A stretch of DNA of 64,000 bases, from the NCBI GenBank assembly GCA_023897205.1, contig JAHWDD010000004.1, positions 6,138,001-6,202,000 on the forward strand, in the 5' to 3' direction. The first letter of the stretch is position 1; each line of letters begins with the position of its first letter. The notes under the pieces are model-generated. The model worked only from the letters and a program-made list of their open reading frames with translations, did not search any database and was not told the origin of the DNA. Source of the stretch: Exophiala sp. HKRS030. Lineage: Eukaryota > Ascomycota > Eurotiomycetes > Chaetothyriales > Herpotrichiellaceae. The translations under genes were made by a program, and so were the position numbers. Positions 57,512 to 64,000 of the stretch are shown one piece after another.

Positions 57512-60256
57512 TCACTCGCCGCGCTGTTCCATAGTTGACCCATCAAGGCCACTCCTCTCCAATGCTTTAAACGTATCCAACACGACCCTGACCCGCCTCT
57601 TGACAAGTTCCCTCTCTTCCTTCTTCCCATCCAGCAGATCCGAACCCCTCACGTTCTTCTTGACGAAGAACTGCAACCTCTTAACCACATGCGGCGCCTC
57701 CTCGGCCGCACGCTCACAGACACTGATCACGGCATTGTCGTCCTTGGCGTCCTTCAGCACCAATACCAGCAACAACTCGACAAACATGCTCGTGCGCTCC
57801 TGTATGTACGCTAGATCCAGCACCTTGAGCACGGCCAGCGTCTCGGCGCCGTCGAGGATCAAGAATGCGTAGAGCCGGGCCATGGCGCTGATCTCGCCGG
57901 TCGATACTTTGGATTTCGCATTACCGTTACCGCCACCACTATCGCCGTCGTCATCATCGTCGTTGTCGTAACCACCACCACCCGTCTTCTCGCCCAGCCG
58001 GCGGAACCAGCCCCACAGTGCAAACATAAACGCCTTGCGCATGCGCTTGTCCATGCACAGCCGTTTCGCGACCAGCGTGTAGTAGTGGTTATACTCGGCC
58101 TCGCCAGCCGCACACCGCAGCAGCACAGGTGGGATTTCCGTCTCTTGCGACCGCTTGAGGCGCAGTTTGAGCAGGCGCGTGTGGCAGTCGACGGCATCGA
58201 GCGACGAGAGCAGCGTGATAAAGATGGATCGGCGCACCGATGTGTTCATCCCGTATTCGCGTGCCAGGCTTGCAAGGTCAATGTTTGATGGGTCATCGTC
58301 GCCGGATGCGGCGTTAGTATGATCTGTGTGGTTGTTGAGGGATAGACTTGCGTCGAGGGAATCTTCGTTGAGCGTGGGTGGACCTGTTGTGGTGGTGTTT
58401 GCGGAGTCGTTACCCTTCCAGCTGGCGCCGACGAGCCACCATTTGCCCTTGCGGTCGCTGTTCTTTATATCGTCTCGGCCGATGCGGAGTGGTTCGGTGG
58501 CGCGGAGAGACGGGCGGTTGTTCAACGATCCGAGGGCCTTGCGCATCCGGGTGATGTGTTCGCTCGACAGGCCGGCGTTGCTGGTGGCATTTTTCATCTT
58601 ATTGTTCTTGAGGTCGGTAATGGTCTCGATCATGAACTTGGTGCGCACGCTCATCTTGGTGCCGGCGCCTTCCATCCGACTGATCTCCTGCTGCATTAGT
58701 TGGACGATCGATTTCAGTGATGTCGGGTCGTCTTGGCGGAGTTGTGGGCCACAGTCGCGAATCAGTCGGAGGAGGAGTTCTGTGTTGGCTTCGGTGAGAG
58801 ATGAGAGCAGGATCCGAATGTGGTCGAAGATGACCGTGCTGGATACCACGTGGAAGGTGAAGAGATTGGAGAGGAATGAAATTAGATTGAGGGGTTCTTT
58901 GCCCAAAGACTCAGCGGCACCGTCGTCTTTGAGATGGTAATTGTCGAATCGATCCACGAGTTGAGAAAGAAGATCAGCACCGAAATCCACCCGATGACCT
59001 TGTAGATTGCTGCTGCGAATGCGGCGTGGAGGATGACAAACGTGTTTTGCAGAGTCGACTTGTTACAAAATAATGAAATGAGCAAGTCGATGAGGACTGT
59101 AGTGACATCTTGTCTGGGATTGGATTGATAGATCTTCTCGATTTCACCCAGGATCGAGATTAAGTTGGCTTCAGAGAGCTTGTTCAAATGGCCCTGGATC
59201 TGACGCTTTAGACGCTCCACAGATTCCCCTCTGTAGCCTGTATCTTTCGTAGTGACGGAGGGACGTATTTGGCGACCGAAGGAGTAGATGAAGTGACTGG
59301 CGCAACGTATGGATTCTCACGTGTCTTCTTGACGGGTACTGGTCGGGGTTCCGGATCGTCTTCGGATTCGAAGCCATCGAACCCGTTGTCTTCCATTCCA
59401 GAATCCTCGTCGTCATCGTCGTCGTCGTTATCCTCTGAAAAGTCATCTTCAACAAGGTCTTCCTCGTCATAACCATCTTCTTCCTCCGAGTCTCCTGACG
59501 TTTCGCCAGCTAAACCCTCTGAATCGTCGTTCGTTCCACCAACCTTCTGGAGTAGCCCGCAGCTTTCCGTCTTTTCCTCTCCAGCCACTCATCTTCTTCG
59601 CTCTTCCTCTTCCTTTTCGTCACACGATCTTCATCACTTTCGAGGTCGCCCAAAATATCATCCAACCCGTCACCTAGATCTAAATCAGACGTCTTAGACT
59701 TCTTCTTGACGCCAAGGCGCTTCTCAAGAGCAGCAATCTCTGCATCATCCTGAGCAGCACGGTCCTGAAATGCCTTCGACGACGCATCAAGAACTAAACC
59801 TGGTGAAGATGACCGAGAACGTGAAGACGATCTAGACGAAGCAGGTGATGGCAATTTGATCTTCTGCGTTGGTTTCTTCAAAATGGACTTCGGCACCTTC
59901 TCCTCCTGAGGCTTCGAGTTGATCTTCTTTGTCACCGCCACTGCTTTCGGAAGAGGCGATGGCTCATCTTCATCATCAGACTCCAATCCTTCTGCCTCGT
60001 CAAGATCATCATCGTAAGGCCTGGAATGTCTGCTACCCAGGGACTGTGCACGTCTTGCACTTGCGCCTGTAACATTGAATCTTTTCGTCTGTCGGTCGGC
60101 TTTGCGCTGTTCTTTGCGACCTCTCACAGGGCCATAATTGCGCCTTCGATCACCCTGTTGCTGTTGCCTGGAACTTTCAATGCCAAGTTCTTGCTGGAGG
60201 GCAAACGGTAATGTGATGCCAGACTTGGGTTTTGGCCTATTACTGTGTCGCGACAT
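57512..60256 (-). CDS. SGD1: Nucleolar MIF4G/MA3 protein (Sgd1/NOM1), three frame breaks
   Basis: Read from the ATG at 60256, four frames combine into one intronless protein of about 915 residues, close to yeast Sgd1 (899). The N-terminal 330 residues are basic then strongly acidic and Ser-rich, with DDDDDDED-type runs. YVPPSLRKIQ leads into the MIF4G domain (ERLKRQIQGHLNKLSEANL, then ILHAAFAAAIYKVIG and DFGADLLSQLVDRF), and the MA3 domain follows (MNTSVRRSIFITLLSSLDAV). A Gly/Asp-rich insertion lies at about 57905-57990. Breaks fall at ccc 59556-59558, cccc 59226-59229 and ccc 58990-58992; each is mended by one extra base and gives family-like sequence. Sgd1/NOM1 works with the Fal1 helicase in 18S rRNA processing in the nucleolus and is essential in yeast, so three true lesions are unlikely. 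Confidence 0.9.
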
Positions 60257-60599
60257 TGTCCATGTATCACAGGCGGCAATTAGAGGACAAAATCAACTTC
60301 CACAAGGGAATCACAGCCACAGGTCGTCGACATGGACTCTGCGGCGACAAGTTCTTGAACAGGTTAGAGATGAATAAAGATTTTTGAGTTCGGAGATAGT
60401 GCCGGGGATAAAAAATCGACTAGTCCAGATGTGGATAAAAAGTCGTATGTCATTTGAATTCATCCCACAATCGACATTGGAGAACAGCCGACAACAGCAG
60501 CATTCGCAATATGGTCTGCATCTACATATTAAAGCCGCGACTAATCCTGTGAACGCCGCAGAGATCTTCCAAAAATTCTATATCCAGATCCCAACGGCC
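60257..60599. promoter_or_regulatory. Shared NOM1-SRP14 divergent promoter region
   Basis: Only 343 bases separate these two divergent start codons, so the two promoters must overlap or share elements. No TATA box is obvious next to either start. Assigned by position. Confidence 0.6.
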
Positions 60600-61186
60600 A
60601 TGTCACAACAGGAACGGCTCGGCAATGACGAGGTAAGATCTCCTTGTCCAAACAACCTCTTCTGAGTCTCGATGACCACCACCATGTCCTCCACTATAGA
60701 CGTCTTAACAGCAAGTAACCCACCTAACCATAGTTCCTCGGTCGTTTAACAACCCTCTTCACCTCAACACATTCCTCCTCGCATGGCTCTATCTATTTAA
60801 CACAAAAGCCCCTCCCTGCCACATCCACCCCGGACTCATCAACACCCACACCCTCATCGCAACTATTAATTCGCGCCACCAACGGCCTCTCGAAACCTCA
60901 CCGCATTCCTTCCAAGCCCGCCTCGAAACAAGCCAGCAAAACCAAGTCTCAAGCAGCCGCGGACTCGCAACGGCCGAAAGTCCGCATCGCCACCGTCGTC
61001 GACCTGCAGGATGTCGATTCCTTCTACGCCAAGTATGCCGAGGTGTGTAAGAAGGGAATGGAGGGTTTGAGGAAGAGGGATAAGAAGAAGGCCAAAGAAA
61101 AGGCGAAGGCGAAGAAGAAGGGGAAGACCGGGACTGCTGGTGCTCCTGCTCCCGTCGCCAATACTGGAGTAAAGCCGTTGGCCTGA
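60600..61186 (+). CDS. SRP14: Signal recognition particle subunit SRP14
   Basis: Two exons (60600-60632, 60734-61186) give 161 residues. It begins MSQQERLGNDEFLGRLTTLF, the SRP14 opening, followed by SHGSIYLTQKPLP on the second strand; LLIRATNG and a DSFYAKYAEVCKKGMEGLRK helix complete the Alu-binding fold. A long Ser/Pro/Lys-rich insertion separates the strands, as in other filamentous fungi, and the tail is Lys/Ala-rich (KKKAKEKAKAKKKGK). The protein binds the Alu part of SRP RNA and slows elongation during targeting to the ER. The intron 60633-60733 is GT-AG. It is divergent from NOM1. Confidence 0.9.
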
Positions 61187-61832
61187 AGGTAAAATTGTCT
61201 TGAAATCGCTCAGGTATATCCCGGTGGAACGGAATGGATGGTGATACGAGAGGACATGAGATGCGGAGAAAAGCGATGGAAGTCACAGTGCCAACCTCAA
61301 ACTCGATAGAGCTGGGTCGGTGTCAATTGCCTGTTCTCTGTACCAATTCCTTCCATCCTGGCGTTTCGAGCACCAAGCGGACACTTCTCGGCCATACCTG
61401 CAGCGGGGGCAGTTGAGAACGCCTTCGTCCGCCCAAACCATGACTTTTTCTTCGAGAGATTCAACCTCAGGTCGAGAGACCGACAATCATCGGCTCGCTC
61501 AGAACGCCCAAACATATCCATTTGGGACGCCATGTCCAAAGGGAAACCTGAAGGCGTTCGTGGTCAGGATTCGACCCTAACCTCCATCATTAGTTGCCCG
61601 TCTACGAAAGCTACATAACCTGTCAAGAATTCAAGGACATGTTACAACTTGTCTGAGTTGATCTTGCTCTCTAGCTGGTATATTCTGAGCAGGCTATGGC
61701 CCTTGAGCTGCCTAAAATTCCGCGTAAAATATTATTACACTTTGTGGTATCTTATGATCCTTATAACGCCATGCTAAATACCAAGAAATCAATCCCATGT
61801 TGCCTAAACTATTTTTTCATCGACGTGGACGA
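61187..61832. other. Intergenic between convergent genes
   Basis: The 3' flanks of SRP14 and INP1. A T-rich and A-rich segment near 61720-61820 on the plus strand would be the INP1 transcript end. No other gene seen. Confidence 0.5.
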
Positions 61833-64000
61833 CTAGTCCAAGTCAAAAATAGAATCGGTGTCGTCTTCTTTCGTTACTGACGAAGCTTGCTGCGTGTTTT
61901 CACGCCGCGCTCGACCACGGAATGGAACGCCAAAATCATCCTCGTCATCCGTGTCGTCTCGTGATGAGCTGGCTTGATCAGGAAAGCTTGAATTTCGACG
62001 ATGTTGCTCAGGTCGTTTGAATAATTCTCCATTTAAAAGATCATTGACCGTGGCGCCGCCAGCAATGCGGGCCAAGATATGGACCAGCAGAACAACTGCC
62101 TCCATCGGTTTGACCAAGGCTAACGTGCAAGCTTTCTGTAGAAATGCGGCTGTGAAATGACCAGCATGGGTCGGTGAGCCTGGAGAAAACAAAGTGGTCG
62201 ATGGTGGTAGGGGTGACAGTGATCTCTGAAGTTTTATTCGTCTCCTAAGCCCTCACTTTCATCCTTGGGCGGAGAGGCTGGAGTTTGTACATCGGGCCAG
62301 GACGAATCGGATGTAAGTGACCGTACCAGAGCAGGAGTTGCCGGTACTTCGACAGAATCACTAGTAGATGGCCTTGCCCATGCTGTCTCCAAGAACGAAT
62401 CGACTGTCGATGCTGTGACAGTCAACTCAGAGATATCTCTCTTATGTTGGCGACCTGTCATCGCAAAAGGATCATGCTGCTCAACATGAGGCGTCTTCTC
62501 CAGATCAATTGTGTCGGCATGGGTTGCAAGAGACTCTTCTGTCAGAGAATTGGTCGTGAAGAAGGAGTCTGTGCTTGACACCCGCGTAAGTCTGTCTTCC
62601 TCAATCGCTTGAGATGTAGGACTATCCGCTGTCGGTTCGATCGAATGTTCTGCGTCCTCCTCTTGGCTTGTCGGCTCTGATTCCAGGGGCGCAATGACGG
62701 TGTCTTCTCTGGGTGTGCTAGAGCCGAAGACTTCCATCAAGTCATTATCGTTCGTCTCGACTTTGCTTTCTTCAGGCACATGTGCTTCTGGCAACGTAGG
62801 AGTCACTATTTCACAACTCTCTCGCGTCACCTCCAGAGTAGTTTTGTCAAACGGCGAGTTATTGTCCTCATCGTCCAGTTGAGCGTCCTCAATCATCTGG
62901 TTCTGGCTATCAGGCACTTGCGCGGATTCTGAAGCAGTTGATTCCTGCTGTTGTTCCTCGGGAACCTCTGGTTCCGCGATTTCGAGTTTTGCAGACTCTG
63001 ATTCCACCACTTGCAATGTACCATCCCCAGGAGGTACTACCTGTGGAACGATGACTTCTTGTGCCAATATCGGGATATCGGATGCATCTGCTGGTTCGGG
63101 TTGGAAGCCTGTGGAGTCTCCCAAATGTAGCGAGCCTTCCGGCTCTTCGGCCGAGTGTTGAGAACGTGAGTCTGACTCAAGGCTCGAGAGTTTGTCATCA
63201 TCATGGTGTGATCGGCCGTCGTCATGCACCGAACTCTGATCACTTTGTTCTTCGGGTCGCCATGTTTCCCCTGGTTCTTCACTAGATGCCAGGCTTGATG
63301 GTGTTGCAGGTCTATGGCCATCATGGTCGAGATGAGCGCTTGGCGAAGAATCTCGACTAGCTCGAAAGCCATAATCCGAGCCTCGTCTGCCATAGACTTG
63401 CATTGGGCTGGAAGCCTCACCCTGCAGACTCCAGGCTCGAGTAGTCTTGGATCGCCTGAGAGGCAGAGGATCTGTGTTTGGAGTAGCGGGCTGAGCAACC
63501 GACTTTCTCTTCCATGTGCCTTTTCGTCTGGGGGTGATGGCGTCCTCAGGCAGGTCAACATGAAATGCTCTCTTGAAAGGACAAGGGGTTCTCTCGAAAC
63601 GGAGCACTTTTGGCAATGCGTCCTTCAGTTCCTGGACCTTCTCTTTGTCTTTATCCGAGTCGGAAGGAAGTTCTATTCTATAGTATCTGAGCTTGCCTAT
63701 ACGTAAGACAAACTTGGACTCTCCATCAACACACCAACACTGTGAGTTTCGCATGATGGTGTGGATGACTTTTTGGTCCGCAGACTTGAGGAACCAGGTA
63801 GAACCGCGGACTTTCTCGATGACTATAGCTCCTGTAGACAATAAAGACTCAGTCCGAGAACGCCATGGTAATATTTCGACTGCATCGACCGGATAGTCAG
63901 CATCGGGAAGAGTTTCCTTGCTCGTGGTCGTCAGAGCGTCGGTCGGAGGAGAGAACAGGATTATTCGAGCGGAGGGGTGAGAATACAAGACATCGGCATC
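61833..64000 (-). CDS. INP1: Inheritance of peroxisomes protein 1, 5'-partial, one frame break
   Basis: The frame is open from the window edge (64000), so the start codon lies outside; 722 residues are visible. The N-terminal domain reads LLSTGAIVIEKVRGSTWFLK and VLRFERTPCPFKRAF, the conserved Inp1 region. A long acidic, Ser/Pro/Glu-rich disordered middle follows. The frame breaks at ccc 62250-62252; one added base gives ESEGLRRRIKLQRSLSPLPP, leading to TTLFSPGSPTHAGHFTAAF and a hydrophobic helix with HILARIAGGATVNDL, the conserved C-terminal part. It ends with an acidic tail. In yeast Inp1 ties peroxisomes to the mother-cell cortex; in filamentous fungi it should anchor a portion of peroxisomes. 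Calls rest on both conserved ends being present. Confidence 0.8.

Noticed and set aside
58326..58940. 204-codon plus-strand open frame
   Set aside because: Antisense shadow of the NOM1 coding sequence.

Overview
The window is nuclear DNA of a filamentous ascomycete (Pezizomycotina). The evidence is short GT-AG introns of about 45-175 bases, classic ascomycete single-copy genes (vacuolar ATPase subunit c, SNU13, SRP14, NOM1/SGD1, INP1, COX24/mS38, a GNA-2-type G-alpha), Thr/Ser-rich secreted and GPI-anchored proteins, and two transposons carrying a textbook RIP signature (CpA and TpG almost absent, TpA very high). I cannot place it more finely from sequence alone.

Layout. 1-11.6 kb: a secreted CAP-domain protein converges on a very long GPI-anchored hydrolase of the tripeptidyl-aminopeptidase type with a mucin-like tail; a small NIPSNAP gene follows after a gene-poor stretch. 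11.6-13.8 kb and 35.9-38.1 kb: two 2,196-bp copies of one RIP-mutated piggyBac-like transposon in opposite orientation, each with 53-bp terminal inverted repeats. Between them lie about 22 kb with an acyltransferase-like gene, a small secreted protein with a hexanucleotide repeat in its leader, a Dabb-barrel protein, mitoribosomal mS38, VMA3 and SNU13 (divergent), a four-helix membrane protein, glutathione peroxidase, a small protein full of basophilic kinase sites, and a G-alpha subunit. 38.7-40.1 kb: an aldo-keto reductase with a disordered N-terminal extension. 40.1-48.5 kb: about 8 kb with no gene I can support. 48.5-64 kb: an unknown gene with an in-frame stop at an exon end, cyclophilin-40, an FAD oxidoreductase, an SDR, NOM1 and SRP14 (divergent), and the 5'-truncated peroxisome inheritance gene INP1.

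Most genes are housekeeping: translation, splicing, secretion, ribosome biogenesis, vacuole acidification, peroxisome inheritance and signalling. They do not form one pathway or a biosynthetic cluster. The strongest structural signals are the inverted, equal-length, RIP-mutated transposon pair and a striking run of at least ten reading-frame breaks. Almost every break is repaired by adding one base to a short G or C run, including in genes expected to be essential, so I read the breaks mainly as consensus undercalls rather than pseudogenes. CDS spans include introns; exon limits are given in the evidence.
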